Shown in pieces: positions 45,687 through 54,000 of a stretch of 64,000 bases of DNA. The notes under the pieces are model-generated. The model saw only the letters and a list, made by a program, of their open reading frames with translations. It was not told the DNA's origin and did not search any database. The position numbers and the translations under genes are program-made. The stretch spans positions 284,872 to 348,871 of the forward strand of contig NZ_AOPO01000005.1 in assembly GCF_000336575.1 (NCBI RefSeq). The letters are read 5' to 3'. This stretch comes from Vreelandella titanicae BH1 (lineage in GTDB: Bacteria; Pseudomonadota; Gammaproteobacteria; Pseudomonadales; Halomonadaceae). Each line of letters opens with the position of its first letter. Position 1 is the stretch's first letter.

Positions 45687-46557
45687 TGTGATTCGTCGTC
45701 AGACGCCCGCTGCGCGGCTGGGCCGTGGTCTGCTCTATGGTGTGCTGATACTCGCCGCGCTGTTCTATATTCTACCGCTGGTGGTCATGCTGATGACCTC
45801 GGTGAAGCCGCTGAGCGAAATCAGCGCCGGGTCGCTGCTCTCGTTTCCGCAAAATCCTACTTTCGCGCCGTGGACAAAAGCCTGGGGTGAAGCCTGTACC
45901 GGCATGCGCTGCGATGGCGTTGGCGGCTACTTCTGGAACTCCTTTGCGATTGTGATTCCAGCGGTGCTGATCTCAACCACTATCGGTGCCCTTAACGGCT
46001 ATGCGCTAACCAAATGGCGCTTCAAAGGTTCTGAATTAGTCTTCGCATTAATGCTGTTTGGCTGTTTTATTCCTTTCCAGGTGGTGCTGTTGCCCATGGC
46101 GCAAACCCTCGGCTGGCTGGGGATCTCCAGCTCCCGCGCCGGGTTGATCCTGGTTCACGTGGTCTTTGGCATCGCTTTCACCACGCTGTTCTTCCGCAAC
46201 TTCTACGTGGGTATCCCCAACGAGCTGGTATCGGCGGCGAAGTTGGATGGCGCGGGCTTTTTCCGCATCTTCTGGCGCATTCTACTGCCGGTTTCGGCTC
46301 CGATTATTGTCGTCTCAGTGATTTGGCAGTTCACCCAAATCTGGAACGACTTCCTGTTTGGCGTGGCGTTTTCAGCCCACAACACCCAGCCCGTTACCGT
46401 GGCGCTAAACAACCTGGTGAATACCTCCACTGGCGTTCGCGAGTACAACGTGGATATGGCGGCGGCGATGATTGCCGCGCTGCCCACCCTGGTGGTGTAC
46501 GTGTTGGCGGGAAAATACTTCGTGCGCGGGCTGACAGCAGGCTCGGTTAAAGGTTAA
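45679..46557 (+). CDS. Sugar ABC transporter permease (GltG-like)
   Basis: MalG/UgpE-class permease; 292 residues, six transmembrane helices, EAA loop AAKLDGAGFFRIFWRILLP. A short cysteine pair in the first periplasmic loop (GEACTGMRCDGVGGYFWNSF) is also a feature of glucose/mannose-type importers. It overlaps the upstream permease; a palindromic repeat element then separates it from the ATPase gene. Confidence 0.93.
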   Translation: MANVIRRQTPAARLGRGLLYGVLILAALFYILPLVVMLMTSVKPLSEISAGSLLSFPQNPTFAPWTKAWGEACTGMRCDGVGGYFWNSFAIVIPAVLISTTIGALNGYALTKWRFKGSELVFALMLFGCFIPFQVVLLPMAQTLGWLGISSSRAGLILVHVVFGIAFTTLFFRNFYVGIPNELVSAAKLDGAGFFRIFWRILLPVSAPIIVVSVIWQFTQIWNDFLFGVAFSAHNTQPVTVALNNLVNTSTGVREYNVDMAAAMIAALPTLVVYVLAGKYFVRGLTAGSVKG

Positions 46558-46590
46558 TAACAATTAAGTGAATGGCAACCTTTCTTAAAA

Positions 46591-46689
46591 GGTTAGAAGC
46601 AGCCCTAGGCGGGGGCGCTGTGAACCCATCCCTGGGCGCTACTTTCGCCATCCATGGCGAAAGACCCCCGCTACGGGCTACTTCTAACC
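46591..46689. repeat. Palindromic repeat B, copy 1 (99 bp)
   Basis: The outer ends GGTTAGAAG and CTTCTAACC are perfect inverted repeats, and the whole unit folds into a long hairpin (AGCCC...GGGCT, GCGGGGG...CCCCCGC). The core GCGCTGTGAACCCATCCC and TGGGCGCTACTTTCG is almost identical to the copy at 58456-58590. It lies between the permease and ATPase genes and may affect operon mRNA. Confidence 0.75.
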
Positions 46690-46737
46690 ATCCAAATAAG
46701 TGGGTTTTGTCAGTCGCTTTACAATAGGATTTTCATT

Positions 46738-47859
46738 ATGGCAGCTTTAGAAATCCACAACGTGCGCAAAGAGTTTGGCAGCGAGCGGGTGCTCAAAGAC
46801 GTCAGCATCTCGATCGATTCCGGCGAGTTCCTGATTCTGGTTGGCCCCTCGGGCTGCGGTAAGTCCACGCTGATGAATGCCATTGCCGGGCTTGAGCCGG
46901 TGACCTCTGGCAATATTTATATCGATGGTGAAGACGTGACCTGGCGCACCCCCGCGGATCGGGATATCGCCATGGTGTTTCAGTCCTACGCGCTTTACCC
47001 CAGCATGACCGTACGCCAGAACATCAGCTTCGGGCTGGAGATGCGCAAGGTGCCCAAAGCCGAGCGGGAAGCGGCCGTGGAGCGGGTAGCCGATCTACTG
47101 CAGATCACTCACCTGCTGGAACGCAAGCCTGCCCAGCTCTCCGGCGGGCAGCGTCAGCGGGTAGCCATGGGGCGGGCGCTGGCCCGGGAGCCAAAGGTGT
47201 ACCTGTTTGACGAGCCGCTCTCTAATCTGGATGCCAAACTGCGCGTGGATATGCGTACCGAGATCAAAAAGCTCCACCAGCGCCTGGGTACCACCATTGT
47301 TTACGTCACCCACGATCAGGTCGAAGCCATGACCCTGGCCGACTGCATTGCGGTGATGCGCGATGGCCATATTCTGCAGCTCGGCTCGCCGGATGAGGTC
47401 TACAACAACCCAGTGGATATGTTTGTGGCTGGCTTTATGGGCTCGCCGTCGATGAATTTCATTCGCGCCACACTGGAGGACGATAACGGTGGGTATCAAC
47501 TGAGGATTGCCACGCCAGGTGAGGATGAGCTGGTGCTACCCTGGCCGGAGGAGCGCATCGCCCCAGATATGGCCGAACGGCTTAACCAGCCGGTCATTCT
47601 TGGCCTACGCCCAGAGCACTTCAGCGAAGAGGATGAGCGATTAACGTCCCAAGCCGAAGGAACGCTGCTAAGTGCCAGTGTGGCGGTGGTAGAACCTACC
47701 GGGGCGGATATCTTGCTGCGTTTACCCCTTGGCGAACAGGAAGTTACCGCCCGTGTTGGGCCTAAATGCGCAGTGGTTGCAGGGGAGCGCTTATCGCTAC
47801 GTGTTGATATGGGCAGAGCGATTCTATTTGATGCCGAGACCGAGCAGCGTATTGCGTAA
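46738..47859 (+). CDS. Sugar ABC transporter ATP-binding protein (UgpC/MalK type)
   Basis: ATPase of the sugar importer; 373 residues. Walker A is GPSGCGKST, the Q-loop is VFQSYALYP, the signature is [15 protein letters not shown], Walker B is [13 protein letters not shown], and the switch His is in THDQVEAM. The C-terminal TOBE/OB regulatory domain (about 245-373) is as in UgpC/MsmK. ATG 46738 is chosen (TAGGA 8 bases upstream); the frame extends upstream through the repeat. Separated from the permease gene by repeat B. Confidence 0.95.
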   Translation: MAALEIHNVRKEFGSERVLKDVSISIDSGEFLILVGPSGCGKSTLMNAIAGLEPVTSGNIYIDGEDVTWRTPADRDIAMVFQSYALYPSMTVRQNISFGLEMRKVPKAEREAAVERVADLLQITHLLERKPAQLSGGQRQRVAMGRALAREPKVYLFDEPLSNLDAKLRVDMRTEIKKLHQRLGTTIVYVTHDQVEAMTLADCIAVMRDGHILQLGSPDEVYNNPVDMFVAGFMGSPSMNFIRATLEDDNGGYQLRIATPGEDELVLPWPEERIAPDMAERLNQPVILGLRPEHFSEEDERLTSQAEGTLLSASVAVVEPTGADILLRLPLGEQEVTARVGPKCAVVAGERLSLRVDMGRAILFDAETEQRIA

Positions 47860-47891
47860 GCGGTTTGACTTGAACCTGTTGTGAAATAGTG

Positions 47892-47926
47892 GGCCCCCTG
47901 CTGGTTTCAGCAGGGGGCCTCTTTTG
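47892..47926 (+). terminator. Terminator of the sugar ABC operon
   Basis: A perfect 12 bp stem GGCCCCCTGCTG/CAGCAGGGGGCC with a 4-base loop, followed by TCTTTTG. It probably serves the + strand only. Confidence 0.93.
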
Positions 47927-47955
47927 TAGTTACCTAAAGATTTCAACTGCAGGTA

Positions 47956-49596
47956 TTACTTACGAATAAGCCGTAGCTCGCCATTGAGCGCCTTGATGAT
48001 CGAGTAGCACATCAGCAGCATCACAATCGAGAACGGAATAGCGGTGGCGGTAACACCGGCCTGAAGGGCGGTCAGACCACCACCGATAAGCAGCACAATC
48101 GCGATGAGACCCTCGACGACCGCCCAGAACATCCGCTGTGGCCGCGGAGCATCGATTTTACCACCGGCGGTGATGGTATCGATGACCAGGGAGCCGGAAT
48201 CCGAGGAGGTGACAAAGAAGATCAGCGCCAGCACGATGCCCAGGGTCGACATCAGCCCCGTCAAGGGTAGTTCGTTCAGCATGCCGAACAGCGAAAGCTC
48301 GGGTCTGTAGTTGTCGATGACATACTCTTTAACCAGGCTGCCCGCCGGGTCAGCATAGAGCTGTTCAAGGGCGGTCGAGCCAAAGACGCCCATCCAGACA
48401 AAGATAAACAGACTGGGAACCAGCAAAACGCAGAGGATAAATTCACGCACCGTGCGGCCCCGGGATACCCGAGCGATAAACATCCCCACAAAAGGTGCCC
48501 AGCTAATCCACCAAGCCCAGTAGAAAATCGTCCAGGACTGGCGGTAGGCATCATCCTCACGACCAAAGGGCGCGGACAGAGGAATAAAGTCCGTGACATA
48601 GGTGGTAAGTCCCGACCAGAAACCCGCCATGGCCAGCAGAGTAGGGCCAGCGAAAAGCACAAAAAAGAAGAACAGAACGGCCAGGATCATGTTGATCTCT
48701 GAGAGCTTCTTCAAGCCGCCCTCAAGACCGCGCCAAACCGACACCAGCGCCACCGCCGTCACCAGAATGATGACGATGACCTGGGTCAAGGTGCTTACTT
48801 CCAGGCCGAAGACAAAGTTCATCCCCGCATTAGCCTGCTGTGCCCCAAGCCCAAGTGAGGTGGCCAGCCCGAAGAGGGTGGAAAACACCGCCAGGATATC
48901 GATCACATGGCCCCACCAGCCCCAGACACGCTCACCGAGAATGGGAAAGAACGCCGAGCGAATAGAGAATGGCAGGCCCTTGTTATAGGTAAACAGGCCC
49001 AGCGCTAGCGCCATCACCACATACACCGCCCAGCCATGGATACCCCAGTGTAGATAGGTACCCGCCAGGCCCATGGCGCTGGCATCATCAATAGCCGCTG
49101 AGTTCAGTTCGCCATCGGCGCCGAAGGGGGATGCGATGCCCAGAGGCAGCGAGACATTGGCGTGATAAACCGGTTCGAGTACGCCGAAGAACAGCAGGCC
49201 GATGCCGATTCCCGCGGTGAACAGCATGGCGAACCAGGAGAGATAGCTGTGATCCGGTCGCGCATCGGCCCCGCCCAGCCTGACTGAGCCATAAGGCAAA
49301 ACCACCAGCGCTAAGCAGAACAGAATAAAGAAGTCGACCAGAATCATGAAATACCAGTCCAACGTTCCCGTCGAGAAGGCAACAATGGACTGAAAAGTGC
49401 TCCCCGCTCGCTCTGGAAACAGCAGGGTGAGGACGATGAAGATAGCGGAAGCAAGCGCGGATACCACAAAAACGCGGTTGTGGATGTCGAAACCGATGGG
49501 GCCAAGCTGCCCCTTGATATTGTCCTGGCCGACGACATAGTCGGTCTGCATGTCGCTCGTTACCGAAGGCGACTCAGGATCATTGGGATGGTTCAT
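47956..49596 (-). CDS. BCCT-family osmolyte transporter
   Basis: Betaine/choline/carnitine-type secondary transporter, 546 residues, 12 predicted transmembrane helices. The unwound-helix motif is A-G-I-G-I-G-L followed by LFFGVLEPVYH. The Trp-rich TM8 box is TIFYWAWWISWAPFVGMFIARVSRGRTVREF. Most sodium-coupled members have Gly-Met-Gly where this has Gly-Ile-Gly, so substrate or ion coupling may differ. The soluble N-terminus is about 40 residues and the C-terminus is very short, unlike osmosensing BetP. Importing compatible solutes is a plausible role in a halophile. Single gene, convergent with the ABC operon. Confidence 0.93.
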   Translation of the reverse strand: MNHPNDPESPSVTSDMQTDYVVGQDNIKGQLGPIGFDIHNRVFVVSALASAIFIVLTLLFPERAGSTFQSIVAFSTGTLDWYFMILVDFFILFCLALVVLPYGSVRLGGADARPDHSYLSWFAMLFTAGIGIGLLFFGVLEPVYHANVSLPLGIASPFGADGELNSAAIDDASAMGLAGTYLHWGIHGWAVYVVMALALGLFTYNKGLPFSIRSAFFPILGERVWGWWGHVIDILAVFSTLFGLATSLGLGAQQANAGMNFVFGLEVSTLTQVIVIILVTAVALVSVWRGLEGGLKKLSEINMILAVLFFFFVLFAGPTLLAMAGFWSGLTTYVTDFIPLSAPFGREDDAYRQSWTIFYWAWWISWAPFVGMFIARVSRGRTVREFILCVLLVPSLFIFVWMGVFGSTALEQLYADPAGSLVKEYVIDNYRPELSLFGMLNELPLTGLMSTLGIVLALIFFVTSSDSGSLVIDTITAGGKIDAPRPQRMFWAVVEGLIAIVLLIGGGLTALQAGVTATAIPFSIVMLLMCYSIIKALNGELRLIRK

Positions 49597-49705
49597 ACAC
49601 TACGTCTCCTCAGTGGAAGATGCCATGTCAAACCCCCATCATGAGGATAAACAGCGTTGAATCCCATTTTGTGGCCGAAAAGGAGGGGTGCCGCCGTTTA
49701 ACCCT

Positions 49706-50743
49706 TTAGCGATTCTGCGGCACCTTTTCTTTATCGAGCCGTTTGATTTGCCGCCACAGGTCTTGGCGTAGATCGGCGATTTTGGGCTGCTCATCGGCAG
49801 TGAAGGGCACCGGACGACAGAGCCGCTGGGCGCGTAACCCAAGGCGCGCGCTAAGCAGCCCGGTGGCGAGGCCTTGACCCGCACGGGCGGAAAGGCGGCT
49901 GGCTAAATCCAGCGAGAGCATATCCATACTGGCGTCGGTGGCCAGTTCGCTGGCACCGGCAAAAGCCATGTTGTGCAGCACGTTACGAAACAGCCGCAGG
50001 CGGCTGGCGTAGCCCAGCTCGAGACCATAAAGGCGGCAGAGTCGATCCACCATCGCCAGGCTGCGCCAGGCCACCAGCGCCATATCCACCAGTGTTAGCG
50101 GGCTGATGGCGACCATGATGGCGGTTTCACCGGACATACGCGTAATCAGGCGCTGGGCTTCCCGGTCACGCGGCGCTAGCAGGTGGTAACGCAGCAGCGT
50201 CTGGATCTCCTCACCACTATGGTGGGGTTGGCTGGCGCGCTGAAAGGCTAGCCAGTGCGGGTCATCGTCGGCGAGCTTAAGTTGGCGCCTCAACTGCTCG
50301 GCCATGGCCCGGGCCTGCTTGGGCGAGCGTAGCGGCAGCTCGGCCAGATCGCCGCGCAGTTTGTCGTGGCGCTTGAGACGGCGCAAACGGCCCACCTCTT
50401 TGAGCAGGGAGAGGCCGCCCAAGCCAATCAGGCTGACCCCGAACAGCTGCCAGGCCATGGCTAGCCACTGCGACTGAGCCATCGCATCAGGAATGCCGGT
50501 GACCAGTTCTGCCGTGCCTAGCCCGGCACCACCCACCAGGGCAAATAGCAGCCCCCAGCGGCGTTTACGCGGCGCACCTAAACTGGCAGCAGGCAGCGCT
50601 TTATCTTCGGGAAGGGGCGCCAATGGATGATGCTCGCTGGCGCCAGCAAAGGCTTCGCGCTGACGTAGGACTGTCTCTGCATCAGCGGCCTTTTCAGGCT
50701 GGTCATCCAGCGTGAAGTGGCGGCGTGGCTGTGGGGTGGTCAT
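49706..50743 (-). CDS. ycjF: YcjF/TIGR01620-type membrane protein
   Basis: A 345-residue inner-membrane protein with two central hydrophobic segments (about 65-85 and 95-115) and a C-terminal DUF697-type domain (about 200-340: TRMSGETAIMVAISPLTLVDMALVAWRS). It starts inside the stop of the upstream gene (4-base overlap) and is the usual partner of the YcjX P-loop protein. In E. coli the pair belongs to the phage-shock regulon. A loose hairpin (GTGCCGC/GCGGCAC, 49688-49723) at its 3' end may terminate it. Confidence 0.88.
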   Translation of the reverse strand: MTTPQPRRHFTLDDQPEKAADAETVLRQREAFAGASEHHPLAPLPEDKALPAASLGAPRKRRWGLLFALVGGAGLGTAELVTGIPDAMAQSQWLAMAWQLFGVSLIGLGGLSLLKEVGRLRRLKRHDKLRGDLAELPLRSPKQARAMAEQLRRQLKLADDDPHWLAFQRASQPHHSGEEIQTLLRYHLLAPRDREAQRLITRMSGETAIMVAISPLTLVDMALVAWRSLAMVDRLCRLYGLELGYASRLRLFRNVLHNMAFAGASELATDASMDMLSLDLASRLSARAGQGLATGLLSARLGLRAQRLCRPVPFTADEQPKIADLRQDLWRQIKRLDKEKVPQNR

Positions 50744-52143
50744 GTCAGTTTATCTCCAATCAGCCAGTCGATGGCGGCGTCCATGCGGATATGATCCAAC
50801 GCTTCTGAGCTGGTTGGCATCGGGCGAAAGGCGGGGAAGTCGAAGCCCTGCTGCTGCCAGAAATCGGCAGCGGGCAGCCGGGCGGGCACATCGCCGGGGT
50901 AAACCAGCACCTCTTCGCCCTCTAGTGTGGTGCCTCGCAGTGCAGGTGAACGCTTACCCTCATGGGTTACCTCACGGGCTTCAGTGGCACGAATGGCCGC
51001 CAGCGAGAGCGCTTTAACCGGCACGTTGGCAAAGCGAAGGTCTTTGAGAGGCTCTGCCAGCAGGGCCTCCAACAGCTGTACCAAGTGGCCGTGTTGATCG
51101 GGAGTGACGTGATCGGCTTTGGTGGCGGCAATCGCCAGGCGGTCAATTTTAGGTGCGAACAGGCGCGTAAGTAGACTGCGTTGGCCATAATCGAAGCTGT
51201 GCATTAACTGGCGTAGCGCGCTGGAAAGGTCTTCAAAGCGTTCTGGCCCGGCATTGAGCGCGCCAAGCACGTCCACCAGTACAATCTGGCGGTCAAAGCG
51301 GCGGAAGTGATCGCGATAAAAGGGCTTGACCACTTGCTGCTGGTAGTAGCGAAAGCGCGCCGCCAGGGTAGCGTAAAGGCTATTGGCAGGCAGTGCCTCC
51401 AGCGTTTCTCTAGAGGTGTTGAGTTGAGAGGCGTCGAGCTGCGGTAGCGGAAAAAACTGCAGCACCGGCGCACCTTCCAGTTCGCCGGGCAGTAAAAAAC
51501 GCCCTGGCTGCAGGTCGGAAAAACCGGCCTTTTTGGCGCGACGAAGGCCTTGAGCGTACTCCTCGGCAAGAGCAGCAAGCTGGGCTTCATCCGCTTCGCC
51601 AGCGGGGTCGAGTTGTTCTACTGCGGCAAGCCATTCGCTAAACAGGCTGCGGCGCTGTTCGCCCTCGTGTAACGCCTGGGCCTGGCTCCAGCTATAAAAG
51701 TCGTGCTGCAGCAGCGGCAAATCGAGCAGCCACTCGCCGGGGTAGTCGAATAGATCCAGGGTAAGGTGGGCGATTTCAGGGGTTAGCCAGCCGCTGCGGG
51801 CAGGGCGGTAGCGCAGCTGTAAGCGTAACTCGCTGATGCCGCGAGTGGGCTCCGGCCAGCGCGGCGGCGTATCGCGTAGTGCAGCCATGCCGGGGTCGTA
51901 GGGAAACCGTGGCACGCCTAAGTCGGGCTGGTTAAGCCGCTGGGCACCCAGCAAGCGGCCTTCCCGGGCAGCGGGTAGCAAATCGAGCTGCGCCTCAACG
52001 CCCGCATGACGCAGTTGATTGACCAACGACGTCAAAAACGCGGTTTTCCCCGCTTGGGAAAGGCCGGTGACCGCCAAGCGCAGCTGGCGATCTCGCCCAC
52101 GCTCTAATAAATTGCTCAGTTCGCGACTTAACGGCTGGCGCAT
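50740..52143 (-). CDS. ycjX: YcjX-family P-loop NTPase
   Basis: A GTP/ATP-binding protein of the DUF463 family; 467 residues, like E. coli YcjX. The P-loop is GLSQAGKTAFLTSLVNQL near residue 28-45, LFDYPGEWLLDLPLL is the G3/Walker-B region, and LVDVLGALNAGPE, and AATKADHV (G4-like) follow. ATG 52143 is chosen because it gives the family-typical N-terminus; the open frame continues into repeat element A. Works with YcjF, probably in envelope stress response; mechanism not established. Confidence 0.9.
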   Translation of the reverse strand: MRQPLSRELSNLLERGRDRQLRLAVTGLSQAGKTAFLTSLVNQLRHAGVEAQLDLLPAAREGRLLGAQRLNQPDLGVPRFPYDPGMAALRDTPPRWPEPTRGISELRLQLRYRPARSGWLTPEIAHLTLDLFDYPGEWLLDLPLLQHDFYSWSQAQALHEGEQRRSLFSEWLAAVEQLDPAGEADEAQLAALAEEYAQGLRRAKKAGFSDLQPGRFLLPGELEGAPVLQFFPLPQLDASQLNTSRETLEALPANSLYATLAARFRYYQQQVVKPFYRDHFRRFDRQIVLVDVLGALNAGPERFEDLSSALRQLMHSFDYGQRSLLTRLFAPKIDRLAIAATKADHVTPDQHGHLVQLLEALLAEPLKDLRFANVPVKALSLAAIRATEAREVTHEGKRSPALRGTTLEGEEVLVYPGDVPARLPAADFWQQQGFDFPAFRPMPTSSEALDHIRMDAAIDWLIGDKLT

Positions 52144-52161
52144 CCTTTCGATCCCTTTGTA

Positions 52162-52323
52162 GGAGCCTGTCTGACTTAACACTGATCTACTGCGAATCCC
52201 GGTATTTTGGCCAACTTTATTCGATCAATTTCGTTAAATAGCACGCTATTCGCCTCAATCGATCGATAAATTTGGCTCAAAATCCGTGCTTCTCGCGACG
52301 ATCGGCCAAGCCAGGCAGGCTCT
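52162..52323. repeat. MITE-like element A, copy 2 (about 162 bp)
   Basis: The ends (GGAGCCTGTCTGAC and CAGGCAGGCTCT) and flanking words CTGATCTACTGCGAAT and CTCGCGACGATCGGCCAAG match copy 1 at 9742-9819. The middle is longer and is itself an inverted repeat (ATTTTGGCCAA...TTTATTCGATC / GATCGATAAA-TTTGGCTCAAAAT). It lies directly upstream of ycjX, between the ycjX start and the small membrane protein gene. Confidence 0.75.
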
Positions 52324-52331
52324 CTTAGCCT

Positions 52332-52523
52332 TTACTGGCTAAACATTAATACCAGTTGCGAAAGCATCGGTAGGGTGGCGATCAAAAAGCCAACCCCCGC
52401 CAGTGTGTAGCCTGGCCAGCGCCGAGTCATCTTCTGCGCCAAGGTTAGGCCCACTAAGCACACCACCATACCGATTAAATTAAACGCCAGCGTGGCGGCT
52501 TCTAGCCATTGTTGCGGATCCAT
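52332..52523 (-). CDS. Small membrane protein
   Basis: A 63-residue protein with two predicted membrane helices (about 10-29 and 39-61) separated by a basic loop (QKMTRRWPG). Good GGGAG ribosome site before ATG 52523. No family recognised. It shares its direction with ycjX-ycjF downstream, but element A separates them. Confidence 0.65.
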   Translation of the reverse strand: MDPQQWLEAATLAFNLIGMVVCLVGLTLAQKMTRRWPGYTLAGVGFLIATLPMLSQLVLMFSQ

Positions 52524-52584
52524 TGGATCTCCCTAGCTCTAATGCCATTGAGCACATGATAGCAAAGCATTGATGAACCGAAGA

Positions 52585-53454
52585 TTAACTGCGGCTGAGG
52601 GTGGTGCCTAACAGGTGCTGGGCGCCAGGCACTAGCCAGACTGGGTCTAGGCGCGTATTGGCGGCTTCAACGCAGATAAAGTGGCGCGCTACGTCGGCGG
52701 GAGTGTCGCTGGGCAGGTCTTGGTCGGGGTGCCACACCACCGTGGAGTCGCTGGACTGCTTGCCGATGCGCAGGCTGCGCTCACCATCGTTGAGCAGCAC
52801 GGCTTCATTGGTGTGATAAATGCGGTCAACGGCGCCTTGAACGGCCAGCGTGCCTTGCTGTTCGCTCTCCGCAAAGTCGCGCAGTTTGTCGAGATAGCGC
52901 GCGCCGGAAAGGCCTTCCAGGCGGCACTGGTGGGTATCGGCAACGGCTAAATAGGTATGCAGCGCACCGCTGGTTTTAATCGGCGTTTCGCCGATGTTTT
53001 CGCTAATCAGCTCAACGTTCAAGCGCTGGGCGTTGGCTTGTACCACCAGGCGCGCAGTAAGCAGTGTATGCAGGGGCTGTGCTGGAGAGAGGTGGAGCTC
53101 AATTCCCTCGGCGTGCTCATCAACAGCGTCTAGACGCCACTCAGCATGGCGGGCAAGGCCATGGAAAGGGCCGTCGTGGTTGGGGCTCTCATCGGCATAG
53201 CGCTCGTCGGCAAACCACGGCCAGCAGAGCGGAATACCACCCCGGATAGCGCCTGGCAGCGCCTGGGGCGTAGGCGTCAGCCATAACCAGCCGGTATCAC
53301 CAGCAGGGCAGAAGTGCAGCACTTGAGCGCCCTGGAGACTAACCACCAACTCGCCCCAAGGCATATTGAAAAGCACCACGTCGCGGCCTTCCCACTGTGT
53401 CGTTTGCTGTCCTTGAGTGCTTTTAATCAGTTGATTGAGCGAGTCGGGGATCAT
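52585..53454 (-). CDS. D-hexose-6-phosphate mutarotase (YeaD-like)
   Basis: Aldose-1-epimerase-type beta-sandwich enzyme interconverting anomers of glucose 6-phosphate; 289 residues. GGIPLCWPWFAD (active-site Arg/Trp region) and HGLARHAEW contain the catalytic His; the glutamate base is probably in CVEAANTR. ATG 53454 is chosen over a TTG 24 bases upstream because AAAGGA lies 6 bases before it. Single gene, cytoplasmic, linked functionally to sugar uptake. Confidence 0.92.
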   Translation of the reverse strand: MIPDSLNQLIKSTQGQQTTQWEGRDVVLFNMPWGELVVSLQGAQVLHFCPAGDTGWLWLTPTPQALPGAIRGGIPLCWPWFADERYADESPNHDGPFHGLARHAEWRLDAVDEHAEGIELHLSPAQPLHTLLTARLVVQANAQRLNVELISENIGETPIKTSGALHTYLAVADTHQCRLEGLSGARYLDKLRDFAESEQQGTLAVQGAVDRIYHTNEAVLLNDGERSLRIGKQSSDSTVVWHPDQDLPSDTPADVARHFICVEAANTRLDPVWLVPGAQHLLGTTLSRS

Positions 53455-53592
53455 GAATTTTCCTTTAAGAGTTGCCAAGCATCGATACCGAATAGGCGCC
53501 GAACACTAACGCTGTGTGCTATGGTAGAACAAGCGTGACTCTAAGGTAAAACGCGTAACTGCAACCCGTAATCGAGATAGTAAGGAGACTAT

Positions 53593-53835
53593 ATGGGCTT
53601 TATTGCATGGTTAATCATTGGTGGCTTGGCTGGTTGGATTGCTGGCAACATCATGCGCGGCGGCGGTTTTGGCATCCTGGGTAACATCGGTGTCGGTATC
53701 GTTGGTGCGGTTATAGGTGGTTTTTTGTTTAGCCTTCTGGGCCTTTCGTCCGGTGGCTTTATCGGTTCGCTAGTCACCGCGATCGTGGGTGCCGTGGTGC
53801 TTCTTTGGGTAATCAGTAAGGTTAAAAAAGCGTAG
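53593..53835 (+). CDS. GlsB/YeaQ/YmgE-family membrane protein
   Basis: An 80-residue, very glycine-rich membrane protein with three short hydrophobic stretches (LIIGGLAGWIAGNIMRGGGFG, NIGVGIVGAVIGGFLF, IGSLVTAIVGAVVLLWVI), the transglycosylase-associated (GlsB) family. Members are stress-induced; the molecular role is unclear. Excellent AAGGAG site, own terminator. Confidence 0.93.
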   Translation: MGFIAWLIIGGLAGWIAGNIMRGGGFGILGNIGVGIVGAVIGGFLFSLLGLSSGGFIGSLVTAIVGAVVLLWVISKVKKA

Positions 53836-53858
53836 CGATTGAGTTGCTACCTGTATGT

Positions 53859-53893
53859 CACCGCCCGGCCTTTTGCCGGGCGGTGTCGTTTTA
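53859..53893 (+). terminator. Terminator of the GlsB-family gene
   Basis: A perfect 11 bp stem CACCGCCCGGC/GCCGGGCGGTG followed by TCGTTTTA, 23 bases after the stop codon. Confidence 0.9.
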
Positions 53894-54000
53894 TGCATAC
53901 CGAGGCCTAAGGCTATCGGTGTTCGCACCACTTTCCGTTACACTAGGCAGCTTTACTTCCGGCTATTGGCTGGTGTTATTGTGCTTTTTCGAGGTGCCTC

